Part shown: in pieces, positions 49,803 through 62,552 of the stretch
Position numbering within the stretch: the first letter of the stretch is position 1
How the letters are laid out: every line of letters begins with the position of its first letter
Made by a program: the position numbers and the translations under genes
Notes under the pieces: model-generated
Databases searched by the model: none
Told to the model about the DNA's origin: nothing
The model's input: only the letters and a program-made list of their open reading frames with translations
Assembly: GCF_949987535.1 (NCBI RefSeq)
Contig: NC_080067.1
Location: 51,272,910-51,336,909, forward strand
Direction of reading: 5' to 3'
Source: Balaenoptera acutorostrata
Lineage: Eukaryota; Chordata; Mammalia; Artiodactyla; Balaenopteridae
DNA length: 64,000 bases

Positions 49803-51390
49803 GGTCCTTGAAACATAGTATGAAATGAATCATTGCATCCAAAGCCAAAGAAAAATTTCAATTTCAGAGATACCTAATTAAGGAAAAAATGTGTATCACG
49901 AAAGTGGGTATCACAGTTGAATTATTATGAGTACAAAGGTACAGCTCCCTGCATAGTATTTGGAAAGAAGCAATGGATATAAAAATTAGAAGACAGTATA
50001 TAAAGACCTAAAGCTCAATATAATTTTCTTCATATATACCACTTAGGTCAGATATTCATATTCTTATTCAAACAATACTTATGTTAAACATGCATCTTAT
50101 TTTCATTACCAGTAAAACCAAGTTTTATGATTGTTTTTATAAATTCAATTTTATTAGATCAGAAAAATCAGGAGAAAAGTTTTCAAATTCTGAATGCTGT
50201 TACTTTTTAATTATTTAATTAAAATCTATTAAATATGTCTATTACATTAGGATTGAATTGGAATTATAGAAATTCAAATAGTTAATATGACAGCATAAGT
50301 TGCCATAGGGAAAGGGAAAAATAAAAACTGTTTATATCTCTACACCAGGGGAATGTTTAAAAACTATCAAAACTGATCAGGGGTAGAGGGATAAAAACAA
50401 CAATATCAACAAGACACTATTTTTTCCAGTATGAAATAATGCATTTTTAACTAAGAATGGTATGTACATTTTCATAAAAATATATTTCAAAGTTAAATGC
50501 GAAAATCCATTGCAATATTAGAAAGGTTTACCATTGGCATTATACATTCCTTGATATTTAATTATCTTAAGTGCAAAGATTGGTTAGAAAAATATTCAGC
50601 TATAAAAAACTGATTCTATATTATATATAAATAATGGGTAAAGAATATGATAATCTCCCTGATTAAAATAAATATTGCTAAGCATGTTTAATATTAATAT
50701 GTAGAAATAATATGCATACTCAGAAGCAAGAGATGACATGGGAGATCAATGTTGAATTTCTAAAGATTATAGTTACTAAAAGCTGAATTTTTTACATCAG
50801 AAGGAATTGTTTAGACATTCCATATAAACTTATACATTAAGTAAAATTCTATGCAATTTTTATAAAGAAAATATTACAAATACTCTTTTTTTTTTCCCTG
50901 AGTGTAGCAGTTTTGTTTTCACTTTTTCTCAAGCAGGACTTTATTTCACGTTGAGGTAGTCCATTTTAAAAACAATATGGGGCTAATATTACAGGAAAAA
51001 GTCTTTTGTCTAGATATCTGAATGTATCAATCTGCAAAGATTCAGCTTGACATCTGAAACTAAATTAGCATTTAAAATGGAGCATTTATATTATATCCCA
51101 TAAATATATTACAGAATTTAGAAAAAAATGAATGCAGGGAAAGGCCATTGACATATTAAAAATAATACTGAATGCATACATGGAAAAGTACTATATGTTT
51201 AATGAGGGGTATTTTGGAACACACAGAATATACATGTCACATAACCAAATAGCTTTTAAACATACTCATAAGCGTTGTATCCTATTATTATAGGTAATTT
51301 TTTTACCAAGCAAAGATGATTAAGGGACCACTCAAATATATTTAAATTTATGCAAATACCTAAATGTAGATGGAGGCATATATAGATATA
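49803..51390. other. Unassigned AT-rich intergenic DNA
   Basis: No gene or named repeat seen over about 1.6 kb. Confidence 0.4.
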
Positions 51391-51393
51391 AAA

Positions 51394-51396
<3 letters not shown>

Positions 51397-51439
<43 letters not shown>
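51397..51439. repeat. (AT)n microsatellite, about 21 units
   Basis: An uninterrupted AT run framed by 'atgcat' at 51393-51398 and again just after it (51440-51445), giving a self-complementary block able to extrude as a hairpin or cruciform. Confidence 0.93.
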
Positions 51440-51441
<2 letters not shown>

Positions 51442-51445
51442 GCAT

Positions 51446-52675
51446 GTGTACAGATGTGAATATGCATATAAATTTATATGTGTGTATCTGGATGTATAGA
51501 ATGGCAATATAAAAACTACCCAGAAGCTAAGTGTAAATATGCTAAACATGTAATGGGTCCTTTAAACATAATCAGGCACTGTTAACTAAAGTGCCCAAAG
51601 ATATAACATCTCCCAGCCCCCCAGTATAGGTTTTGGGCCTATTTGATGGATACCTTTAATCTGTCCTTTATTTGAAGAAATTTCATCGAAATCCTGCTCC
51701 ATTTTCAGAGAAAGTATATAGCATGAATGAGATCTGAGGAAAATAAAAGCCCAATAAATAAAAATAACAAAAGTGTTTAACAGTATTTTCAATCTTAATC
51801 AAAGCCAGTACTATTTGGAATATTGTCTTTATTTTTTATCTACTCTAAAGAGCAAAGGAGTGGCAAATAGAAAAGATAATTGGGCTTCCATTACATTTAT
51901 TCTAAATGAAGAGCTTATGTATCATCTGATGTTTCATAAATTCCAACTGATAGAAGCCTAGGTACTTTTTCAAGGTTGCAGTATAGATGTCTGTACAAAA
52001 GTAACTGAATGTAAGCAAGCAAACTAACTATTCATCACTTACTTTGCATTGTGAATATTGGTTAAAAAACTAGTTCCTTATCAAATAACTGGAAAGTAAG
52101 ATAGGTGGGAGAGAAAATCAGGTTGCTTGACTCCAAAGCTTTGGCCATTTTCTTTGCACATTTTCTTTATATTATATTATGAAATCATTATGTTGTTCAC
52201 CTAAGCCTGGAAGAAAGTACACCAGTGTCTGAGGTAATTAAGGTTAATTTGGTAATGACTATGTAAATACTTTTTATTCGTTTTGGTTTTTGCTGGTATT
52301 TCAATTAAATGTGATAGCAATACAAATTTAGTTTTCTTTTTTACCTTATTTTTATAATATATGAAAACTACAGAGATTAACTCATTTTCAAAGTGATCAC
52401 TGAAACACTAAAGTGATATTTTTAAATAACCAGCCATCTCTTCATTTTCTCACTTTTGTATTACCACACTTCCAACTCCAAGCTAATCAAATAAAGATAC
52501 TGGTTTGTTATGTACGTATTAGTCTATAAAGTCATACCAAAAATTAAAAGCAGAATTATGTGATTTATTTTAACTATGAAAAATTTATATCCAGGTGGCA
52601 AAAAACTTGAATACACACACACACACATTACACATTTTGGGTTATAAGGATTATATCACTTTTAAAAGGTATCTT
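51446..52675. other. Unassigned AT-rich intergenic DNA
   Basis: No gene or named repeat seen. There is a short (AC)n at 52613-52626. Confidence 0.35.
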
Positions 52676-52679
52676 TAGT

Positions 52680-52850
52680 ATTGTAATAATCTAATTTAAT
52701 TATTTACAAAGAACTTTATGTATTCTTTCTCATTCTACACAAAATCCTGTAAGACATAAAGAGGTGAAGTGACTTGCCCAAGACTAAAATAAATGGCAGA
52801 ACTGGAACAAGAGTCCAAGCCTTCAGTCTTACTGCAAGTGCTTTCATTCA
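52680..52850 (-). repeat. MIR SINE, antisense
   Basis: 'aagaggtgaagtgacttgcc' near 52760 and 'aaatggcagaactggaacaa' near 52790 are clear reverse-complement MIR core blocks. Confidence 0.65.
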
Positions 52851-52854
52851 TTCC

Positions 52855-53530
52855 CTGTCTGTCTCTCTCTCATTCTTTCTTTGAAAAAAAAATCAATTAT
52901 TTCAGTGGAAGAAATCTTACTACTCCCTGGATAGTCGTGAAAAAATATATCATGTCTGCATAATTTTTCAAGTATTTATTTGTTTTTTCTAAATCCCTAC
53001 CACAACATTTTTGGACAGTAACATGCTTATCAGTGTTGTAGTTTTAAATATATGACAACATGCTCTAATATTAGTTGAGAAATATCTATCATTAGCATGC
53101 TGTTCTACAAGTTGCGAAGTTCAGTATTAATCAAGAAAACATTATAATGTTAGCACCAAGATTATTATTAAAGAAAAATATTTGTTACAAATAATACTGA
53201 GTTTTGGAATCTATTACATAAACATGTTATTTGAGTTCCTGGAGTGTTTCTTATGAAAAGATCAGTATGGCGAAAACCATGCAGTACTATATATTTGAAA
53301 GATGTAACTGTTAACCTATTAGATTGCGATGAGGTCCTCAAGAAGCATGAATGAGCACAAGATGATTGTCAAAATGACTTCTAAGAAAGGTAGAGTCCTC
53401 TTAATGTGAAGGGCTCTGAGAGATGTCCTCTGTGGGTAATTTGCTCAGACGAAGGGAAGGGACACAGAGGACCACTAACAGTGGTATGGTTGCTCCATTA
53501 ACCATGATTAAGAAATATTTTTAAAATATG
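52855..53530. other. Unassigned intergenic DNA
   Basis: No gene or named repeat seen. The part from about 53270 to 53500 is less AT-rich than its flanks and may belong to the retroviral-like remnant that follows. Confidence 0.3.
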
Positions 53531-53534
53531 GTTT

Positions 53535-54640
53535 TGAAGAGGCTACACGTTAAGCCTGGAGGGATGTGCCCTTGCTCCAGAACGTAGAGGTCTGCACTGA
53601 GATACCCTATCATGACTTGTCAGGAACTTCACAAGGCATATTTATATTCCATAAATACCTCTTGGACCACAGCCTGGACCTGCTGCTGAGCCTTCTCAAA
53701 AATGACAACCTTCTGAGTCACATGGCAAATATATCAGAAGAGTATTCCCAAAGAGTACTGTATACAATCTTTCCAAAACTCAAAAGAAGCTGATCAAACA
53801 CTGTGCCTCTTTTAATTGTTGGAGGTTCAAAATGAAATATATTGCCACCCCCTTTTTGAGAGGAGTTATCCCAGCATGCTCACATTCTATAGTTTTCACT
53901 GATCATGAAAGACAGTAGGAAAGTTTATCTTCCAACCACTGGTATGCAGGTGTCTTACCATGTATCAGAAATATCTGTCAAGTCTTAGTAACACAATGTC
54001 ACCACGATAGTGCATCAGTAGATGTTCTGTCAAATGTCAACATGAGAAAATTTTATTTGAACTATATAGGGACAGAGAGCAAGAGAGTTAACTCTGCCCC
54101 AGGACAAAACGAAAAACTACAGTCTGATGTTCTTTCTTGATGGGACTGAAAAGGAGGAACTCATCAGATAAACAGCTGAATACAAAGTGCCAGAGGCTGT
54201 AATAATATGTCATAGAAAAGATACCACATCAAGTGAGGCAGTAATAATAGGTTATAGAAAAGATACCACATCAAGTGAGGCAGAGCAAATTGGGACCACA
54301 ACTTCTCTTTAAGTTTAATTATCTTCTGCCATAATTCATCAGGGTTTTGCATAGGTAATTCTGATGAAATAAAAGCAAATATGATGGGCACAGTCAGTGC
54401 TGCATTCTTTAAGTCTGTATATTATGAGTGTTCTAATTTCTGTCATTGCACCTGTAATACAATGTTGTTTCCGTTTCATTAATCTGTCAAAGGAGGGAAG
54501 TTTTAGACTTCCATTTGCCTTTTCCCCAATAGTAGTTCTTACTGCATAGGTCAGGGGACCCAATATTAGTGTTCTGCTAACTATATCTTCTGTAATTATA
54601 CACTCAGGAATAGGTGCAACAGCCAATGATTGGATCTGTA
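53535..54640 (-). mobile_element. Possible ERVL-like internal remnant, antisense
   Basis: The minus-strand text has the flavour of an old class III (ERVL-type) internal region. The block near 53555-53600 resembles the stretch between reverse transcriptase and RNase H. The 95-codon minus frame at 54339-54626 reads like degraded retroviral protein, but I see no catalytic motif and many stops. No flanking LTR was identified. It could instead be non-viral unique DNA. This is a fossil with no coding capacity. Confidence 0.35.
54199..54282. repeat. 42-bp tandem duplication, two copies
   Basis: Units 54199-54240 and 54241-54282 both run from 'gtaataata' to 'caagtgaggca' and differ at two of 42 positions (unit positions 10 and 13). 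The length is a multiple of three. In the minus frame at 54164-54391 it shows as a repeated 'LPHLMWYLFY' segment. Confidence 0.95.
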
Positions 54641-54644
54641 AACT

Positions 54645-55578
54645 AATAGACTTGCTGCGGCATGGCCTTGGACCAGGACCAAGTCTTTATCCTAATCACA
54701 GGTCTTCTGTATAATCCCATTGTAAGAAGGCAACTATGACAGTATTTTGAGTCTCTTGATATTAGTTTTCTCCCTAGACTCTATATCCAAGAGCCCTTGA
54801 AAGATGTTTTTACTCAGGATATAGTTACTTCATAAACGACCGCCGATCTCTTTGGGAAATAGCTAGCTACTCCTTACATTTGCTGTAACATTACAAGTTC
54901 CTTCCTCAAGAGAGCATTTCTCTTCCTTTGAAATTCTTTCAGTTTTAATTTTCTCTTTCTTATAAACCCTTTTAACATACAGAGTAGATTAGCCATCATT
55001 TAAAGCATATACTTTGCTACTCAGAGTATGGGGCCAGGGACCAACTGCTTTGTCATCATCTAGAAGACTTACTGAAACTTACTGAATCAGAAATCCGCAT
55101 TTTATCAATATCCTTAGGCATTCCCTAATAATATTAAAGTTTGTGACACAGCAATTTCACCCAAATATGTTGGTCATTTGTATTAACTAATATTTTAAGT
55201 TCCATCATTTTATCTCTAAATCAAGATATGAAGTTAGTTGAGGATAAGAACTTAGAAAACTTTTTTGTGCTCTGAAAAAAAGTCTAAAGATAACAAGTTA
55301 CTGAATTAAGAACTGAGTCTATAATTTTCAGCTACATGCCATTAATGTATAGAACCCATCATACTGGAGTTTTAGTCCATAAATTATGCATTCATGCACT
55401 CGTTGACTCCCTTTTTGAGGGTTCTTTTTAAACACTTCACAGAAATGAGCACTTTCTGATGCATACACTCTTATGGGTTCTACACTGCACCAAGTTTACT
55501 CACAAGATGTTCTATTAATACAAGATATCATATGGTTGTAAATAGAGAAATGTAATTATTGTTCTATAGCTAAGAATA
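54645..55578. other. Unassigned intergenic DNA
   Basis: No gene or confidently named repeat seen. Confidence 0.35.
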
Positions 55579-55938
55579 CTGAAGTAAAAGATTCTTTTTT
55601 TTTTTTTTTTTTAAAACGTTTCTTTAATTAATTTATTTATAGTTATTTATTTATTTATGGCTGTGTTGGGTCTTCGTTTCTGTGCGAGGGCTTTCTCCAG
55701 TTGCGGCGAGCGGGGGCCACTCTCCATCGCGGTGCGCGGGCCTCTCTCTGTCGCGGCCTCTCTTGTTGCGGAGCACAGGCTCCAGATGCGCAGGCTCAGT
55801 AGTTGTGGCTCACGGGCTTAGTTGCTCCGTGGCATGTGGGATCTTCCCAGACCAGGGCTCGAACCCGTGTCCCCTTCATTGGCAGGCAGATTCTTAACCA
55901 CTGCGCCACCAGGGAAGCCCTGAAGTAAAAGATTCTTT
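55579..55938 (-). mobile_element. Very young CHR-type SINE, antisense
   Basis: Full-length CHR-type SINE read on the minus strand. The head is at the right edge ('ccaccagggaagccc' in plus sense), the B-box-like 'gctcgaacccgtg' is near 55857, and the tail is at the left (T20 run, AAAT-type units). A perfect 19-bp duplication 'ctgaagtaaaagattcttt' lies at 55579-55597 and 55920-55938. Many CpG sites are intact, such as 'ttgcggcgagcggg' and 'atcgcggtgcgcggg', pointing to a recent insertion. The overlapping frames on both strands are SINE shadows. Confidence 0.96.
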
Positions 55939-56510
55939 GTTCAGAAAGTAATGACTGAAGTACATTTTGAAACACAAAAACCAACTACCAATTATATAAG
56001 TCAACAGCCTTTATCTGCTTAATGATATGGTAAATTAGATGGACATCCTTGCATCCCTTGAGTTCAATTAAATCAGATGGTTTGTTTTGTGTTTTTAAAT
56101 TGTAATGTAATTTTTGTTTAACAACACTCAAGCACATTTTCCAAATAAACCATTGAGCGTTTTTTCGAGACTCTATGTGTTGTAAACCGAAGATTCTTTA
56201 TTCATTATTATCCTCAAAATGGTCTAATTGGAGAATAAACTGTGTATTATGTTCCAAAAATAAAATTATAGAATATAGTGATGCTCTATATTAAACACTG
56301 TTAAGCTATATTACATCTATGCACGCAAATGGAAATGCAAACATATCTGTATTAGGTATACATACATAGGGATACATGTGATAAAGAGATAGATACAGCT
56401 ATCTACACATAAAGACATAAATATAAAGGTATACATAATAGATATATTTAATGTCTCTCTATTACAAAGGTTTTAATGATTACAAAGGTAATCATTATTG
56501 AAGTTACAAG
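55939..56510. other. Unassigned AT-rich intergenic DNA
   Basis: No gene or named repeat seen. There are TA-rich stretches near 56350-56450. Confidence 0.35.
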
Positions 56511-56514
56511 TCAA

Positions 56515-56645
56515 TTCTCTTTTGACTCAGAGAGACACTGAGGCTCATAGGGGGGAAGTACCTCTTAGGAAAACATTTAGCCAGTAGCACAGCTAAGTCT
56601 AAATCGGACATCCTGACTCCTAGCACAGTAATCCTTTCTGCGGTT
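56515..56645 (-). repeat. MIR SINE, antisense
   Basis: 'gagagacactgaggctcata' near 56530 and 'gccagtagcacagctaagtc' near 56580 match the reverse-complement MIR core. Confidence 0.65.
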
Positions 56646-56649
56646 CCCT

Positions 56650-57270
56650 TTTTAATTCAGGAACTTTCTATTATGGCTTTTCACATTGCCTAATTAACAT
56701 ATATCTTAAAAGTCTGAAAAAGAAAGTAGGCAATACCAATAAAACATGTACTCATTTTAACATCAAATAATCCAATACTTTGTGCAGTGTTCTTGGCTTT
56801 TAACAGCCCAGTGAGATTCATTCTGCAACTTTATTCTTCAAAGTAATGTGTCCTAATTGCATGTGAAATGTTACACTGCATTAGTATGAAGGTATAATCA
56901 ATGAATGGCCAGTTCATTCAGTATTGTGAAGACTTTGCAGAATGGAAGGTCATGCCTGATGAGAATACAATAGCAAGAGTGTCACCAACTGCTTATAGCA
57001 ATTCCACAGTAATTAGAGTATTACTTTTACTTAGATGCAGTGTTTAACTTGGTTACTACCTAAAGTAAAATTTAATATCAAGCTCTTCTTGCTTTAAATA
57101 TTTTATCAGCAACCCAATTCCTAATTGAAATGTAAGACCAGTACCTAACTATAAATGTCCTTGAAGTGTAGTCCATTTTATGAGTCTATTAGAGCAGTGA
57201 GTATACACCCTTCAGCAAGTGATATTGTAAAACACAGCTAAAGAGGCATATAGTCAAACTTCTGAGAATT
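56650..57270. other. Unassigned intergenic DNA
   Basis: No gene or named repeat seen. Confidence 0.35.
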
Positions 57271-57274
57271 TTTT

Positions 57275-58135
57275 TCAACAAATACTTATCGTATATCTGA
57301 GCAGAGTGCTGAATACAGTGTGGTAGGAGAAGCAAATGAATACTGTGACCAACAGGTTTAAAAAATACTAAAAATAATAATAATAACATAAATGATACCA
57401 TTTAATTGCATGAACAAGCTTTTTCCCTGCACGTTATAATGTCAATTTTATAAATGTGCAAACTGAGATAAAGTTAAATTACCTGCTTAGTATCATTCAA
57501 CTATATGAATGTACACGATTTTATCTTGTTTATTTGCCAGAAAAGTACTCTGCATTTATGTCAAATTTGAGAACAACTGGTTCCTGCTCTCAAAGCTTTC
57601 ATTACTTAATGATAGATGGAACACACAATTAACAACAGAACTAGGTACATTTAGGAGAATATATACAGGTTTAAACACAATGATTAGCGGGCTCTATAGA
57701 GTTAGCATTTAAATTTGACTTTAGCAAATGTAGCATGCGTCCCAGATAGGGTAATATTTGACCCTGGATTTGCATGGACAAACAAAAAAAGTTAGGTTAC
57801 TTCAGTGATATTGAAGGCTGTGAGTAAAGACAAGTCAAGAAAGACCCTGGCATGCCCAGGTGTTAACAAGCAGTTTGGTACCTACAAAATACAAAATACG
57901 TAAAGAATAGCAGAAGAAGAGGGTTCAGTAGCAAGAGATAAGATTATATGAACTTATAAGAAGAAATCTTATGAAGTACTCAACTTGCCATGCTAAGACA
58001 TTTTAAAGTTTTTCTACTGGCAATAAGAAGAAACAAAAATTGAACAGTGAGGGAATGGTCTAAGGTGAAATGGCATGCGGAGTGACTGAAATCAAGGGTG
58101 TCATTTGGTAGGCTATTGTAAGGATTTAACTGCAG
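57275..58135 (-). repeat. L2 LINE fragments, antisense, split by MIR
   Basis: Reverse-complement L2 pieces: 'caacaaatacttatcgtata' and 'gcagagtgctgaatacagtg' near 57280-57320, 'ggttcctgctctcaaagctt' near 57580, and a weak distal match near 58110 ('taggctattgtaaggattta'). A MIR-like piece interrupts at 57410-57500 ('ttataaatgtgcaaactgag'). Confidence 0.45.
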
Positions 58136-58139
58136 TTAG

Positions 58140-59760
58140 ATACACTTCTCCACATATCTAATGAGTAAGTGTGTATCCAGAATCATTCTATAAACTGGAT
58201 GGTTAATATTACTTATGGTAATGACATCCATTTTGATATCACTCTATAGCCTAAATTTATCTCATATACTACCATATTCAATCCTAGGGGTGGGAGACGT
58301 GAAAAAGGCAATGCAGGTATTCTATCAGCATTCTAAGATGCAGAATTTGTATTAGAGAAATAAAGATACCTGCTCAGACTCATACAAGCAATAACTGAAG
58401 AAAACAAAAGGAGACCTTGAGCCTCCTAACCCTATTCGTCATGTCTTACAGCAAGCTCTAAGTAACAAAGGCAAAAGATATCAAATTTTAATCTGCATAA
58501 ATTAACACCATACTAGTAGTTAATGGAATAATTATTTATTGCTAGCACAAATGAATCACTGATGAGAAGAGCTACCCATCCTTAATCAAATCTAAAACCT
58601 TGCAGAGAACACAGAAATCAACATAATAATTACTAAAACTAGTAATTCCTCTTTAGCTGCTACTTAATTTTAAAAATCGCAGTAGTTTACATCTGTAATT
58701 TATACCCCTTCATCCACAATGCAACAGAACACATTGAGGTAAAATGTCTTGTTTTAAATGTTATAAACTACTTGAAATCTTGTCAAAAGTATGAGTCCAA
58801 TTCTTATAATCTCTTCGGATGCAGTCTTGGTAGCAAGATTTTTGGAAATAGACTTCAAAAACTCTGAAATCAAAGTTTTACTGAGTAAAGATGGCTTATG
58901 AAAGAACAAGAAGAGGATGAAGGATTTATAGCACAGCTTCCCCACATAACCTCACAAAATAAAATCAAGGAGACTTTTCTGTCAAAGGGAACAGATACGG
59001 TTCAATCATGATAAAGCTTTCAAATGTATCTCTAGACACACCTAGATCAAAATGACAAATGGCTGAGCATTCACCACTGTAGAGTTTCCAAATTTTTTAT
59101 GCATGGATATATAGAAAAATGAAAACTCTCTGCAACTTGGAAAAAGAAAGACTGGCAAACAAATTGACAGAATATGAGGGGGAATCTCTAATTAATGATA
59201 AGATATGGCATCCAAATCTGAAAAGCCTAACTGAAATTGAACTTACAGCACGTACCACAATTGCTTCATGAGAAGACACTAAGGAAAAAGTTAAAGTTGT
59301 TTCATTCTTATATCTATTACCCACCATCTGCTGACCCAGAAACTTGGGGCACAGAATGCTCAGAGAAGATGGCAGACATTTACTTCCTCACATAGGGAAT
59401 TGACTTGTAAGTTAAGATGACCCCTCCCTTCAACCTCTGAAATTCCATATTCTCCACATTCACAGTGTATTTTAAAAGTAGGGTAGGTAGTTGTAAATAT
59501 CACAAGTCCCACGCTGAAATTAGGAACTGACTGGTGGTAGCACTGTATATTTAGAGATGTCCAGTCATGAAGTGGAAGAGAATTATGACTTTGTGTACCC
59601 ACAAAAGCTTTAAGAACTTGAAAGCCAGGCAAACAGAATAAAAGGAAGACACCAGTAGAAAAGAAAAAAAAAAATTAAGTGCTAAAATCAAGGAATTGTG
59701 CTAGAAGTTTGGCATTTCTTGAGTTCATTTCTAGCTGGAGAATTAAAAAACAAAGTTAAA
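58140..59760. other. Unassigned intergenic DNA
   Basis: No gene or confidently named repeat over about 1.6 kb. Minus frames of 63-90 codons (58754-59632) have no recognisable domain. Confidence 0.35.
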
Positions 59761-59762
59761 AA

Positions 59763-60396
59763 GCCCAGAGAAAACCATAATTCAAAAAGACACATGTACC
59801 CCAACATTCACTGCAGCACTATTTACAATAGCCAGGACATGGAGACAACCTAAATGTCCATCAACAGAGGAATGGATAAAGAAGATGCGGTACATGTATA
59901 CAATGGAATATGATTCAGCCATAAAAAGGAACGAAATTGGGTCCTTTGTATAGACGTGGATGGACCTAGAGACTATCATACAGAGTGAAGTAGGTCTGAA
60001 AGAGAGAAACAAATATTGTATATTAACGCATATATGTGGAATCTGAAAAAATTGGTATAGACAATCTTATTTACAAAGCAGAAATAGAGACACAGACGTA
60101 AAGAACAAACATATGGATGCTAAGGGGAAAAGGGAGGGGGTAGGATGAACTGGGAGATTGGGATTGACATATATACACTATTGATACTATGTATAAAATA
60201 GATAACTAATGAGAACCCACTGTATAGCACAGGGAATTCTACTCAATGGTCTGTGGTGACCTAACTGGGAAGGAAATCCAAAAAAGAGGGGATATATGTA
60301 TACATTATAGCTGATTCACTTTGCTGTACAGTGGAAACTAACACAACATTGTAAAGCAACTATATTCCAATAAAAATTTAAAAAAAAAAAAAAAAA
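59763..60396 (+). mobile_element. 5'-truncated L1 3' end
   Basis: 'gttcactgcagcactattta'-type text near 59805, 'caccaacagaggaatggat'-like text near 59860, the ORF2 end near 60045, and a 3' UTR ending 'tatattccaataaaaattta' with an A17 tail (60380-60396). Several stops break ORF2. No clear target duplication was found. Closer to the 40.3 kb copy than to the G-rich 12.2 kb type. Confidence 0.88.
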
Positions 60397-61070
60397 CCTT
60401 GTTAGGAGGTTGAAAGGTAAACAGGTACTCCCTACTCCCTATTATTGGATAATCTTGTAGTCTTTTTTCTTCAATAGATTAACAAGAATGTGGCTTCAAT
60501 GCATAACATCTAAAATCACCAGGAGAAAGCTGGCTAATATTAAAAAGCAAGAAAATATTAAATACTCAATAGAAGAAATAAGGAAAAATGTCATGGAAAT
60601 GACAAATCTATTCAAATCTATACTAAAAAGAGTAAAGGGCAGAATTAATCCAATCAACACAAAAAACAAACTAAGAACAAAACAAAAGAAACAACAAAAA
60701 AATGCAATAAACCACTAAAACAACTAATCAGTTGTTGAGCAAGTTTGAAGAAAAGCTCTTAGAATGGAAAAGAAAGGACAAAGAAATGAACATTATGAGA
60801 GACAGAATATTATCATTATAGATAATTGGGAACAAAAATCCAACATGTGAATATTGAAAATAACAAATCATATTACACAGAAACTAAACTACTTGTGTAC
60901 AGGAGAGACATACAGAGTCAGGCAAAAACAATAACAACAGCAACTGTGCAGGCAAATCTTAAATATTAATAAGTGTATTGTCTACTAAAAAGCAGCAACC
61001 AACTATATAAAATGCCCAAAGTTTTAAACAAAAGTACTACCCTTAAACAACATCTCCCTTGCAACTAGTA
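60397..61070. other. A-rich DNA, possibly degraded L1M
   Basis: The sense text is Lys/Asn/Ile-rich with short A-runs. The 76-codon frame at 60488-60718 resembles a Lys-rich L1 ORF1 remnant only in composition. No firm assignment. Confidence 0.3.
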
Positions 61071-61074
61071 AGCA

Positions 61075-61345
61075 GATAAATGTCTCTGAGATGTAATGCA
61101 CAGCATAGTGATTATGGTCAACGATACTGTATTATAAACTTCAAAGTTTCTGAGAGACTAGAATTTAATTGTTCTCATCACCAAAAAAGTTATAATAATG
61201 TGACATGTTAGAGGTGTTAGCTAACGCTATGGTGATAATTGTATTGCAATATATAAATGTATCAAACCAAGATATTGCACACCATAAGCTTACACAATGT
61301 AATATGTCCATTATATCTGAATAAGAAAATAATAAAAATATAAAA
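61075..61345 (+). mobile_element. Old L1 (L1MA/L1MB-like) 3' UTR end
   Basis: 'gatgtaatgcacagcatagt', 'acgatactgtattataaact', 'gttctcatcaccaaaaaagt' and 'taagcttacacaatgtaata' are in L1MA/L1MB 3' UTR order, ending with 'tatctgaataag'. Confidence 0.75.
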
Positions 61346-61599
61346 TTACTGGACATGCAAAATAACAGAAAACTCTGCCCCACCTTCAGCAGGAAAAACC
61401 AATAAATAAAAACTTAATTTCAAGAAGACTCAGATTTTGAATTTAGCAGTAAAAGACTTCAAGGAAGCTAATATAAATATGTTACAATAACACAAGAACG
61501 AGGCAAAAATAAATAAATAAATGGTAAACTTATTGGAAAAGGAGTTTTAAAAAAACTATATTCAAAATGCATTACTGTATATGTAGAAAATACTAAAAC

Positions 61600-62552
61600 A
61601 ATTACAAAATTCTACTAGAATTAACTAAATAGATTTAGTAAATTTGTAGAATAGGAAATCAATTTACAACAATTAATTTATTTATATATACTTGAAGTAT
61701 TCCAAAATAAATTATAATTAATGGCTTTTAACCATTCATAGTATCATTAAAAGAAAATAAGAATAATTTAAGCAAAGGCATGCAAGTCCTATACACTAAA
61801 ATCTACAAAATATTACTGAAAATAATTAAGGAAGGCCTAAGCAAATGGCAAACTACATTCTTTTCATGATTTGTAAGACTCGGTTTTGTTAAAGTGATAA
61901 TTCTCCCCAAAGTGATTTATAGATTTAACATTATCCCAAACAAAATCTCAGCAGCCCTTTTAAAGAACCTGACTAGCTTATTCCCAATATTTATAAATAA
62001 AAAAATTGACATTACAAAAGGCAACATAAATTTTAAAATTAAAAAACAAAGTTAAGGAGTTGCAGTACATTGTTATACTGTAATCAGGACAGTATGGTAT
62101 TGTCACAAGCATAGATATTAAATATATGTTATTGGGACAGAAAGGAGTGTTTGCATGGGTCCACGTGGTGACCCACACATATATGGATTCAATTTGATTT
62201 TATTAAAGTGACAAGATAATTCAATGGGGAAAGTATGGTCTTTCCAACAAAGGATACTGAAGTAACCGTATACTCATGTGGAAAAAAATAAATAACCTTC
62301 ACTCCTACATCATGACACATATAAAGAGTAATTTCAAACGGATTATATAGATTTGTATATAAGAGCTAAAATCAGAAATATCTAAAAGAAAACTTGGGGA
62401 AAAAAACATGTGACCTTAGGTTAGCAAATATTTCTTTGATAGAACAGAAAATACACAAAATTTAAAGGAAAAAAATGATAAATTAACCTTTGTCAAAATT
62501 AAGAATTTTTGGCCGTCTGAAGACACTATTCAGAAAATGAAGAGAGGGACAG
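61600..62552 (+). mobile_element. Old L1 ORF2 fragment, cut off abruptly at right
   Basis: Sense L1 ORF2, from reverse transcriptase towards the C-terminus: 'actgaaaataattaaggaag' near 61815, 'tctccccaaagtgatttata' near 61902, 'actgtaatcaggacagtatg' near 62078, 'attcaatggggaaagtatgg' near 62218, and 'tttgtcaaaattaagaattt' near 62489. The text stops near 62545-62552, about 0.8 kb short of the L1 3' end, and GC-rich unrelated DNA begins. A different copy from the one ending at 61345. Confidence 0.8.

Noticed and set aside
53566..53793. 75-codon plus frame with a Leu-rich stretch
   Set aside because: The opposite strand reads more like a retroviral-type remnant. Neither is intact and no motif is decisive.
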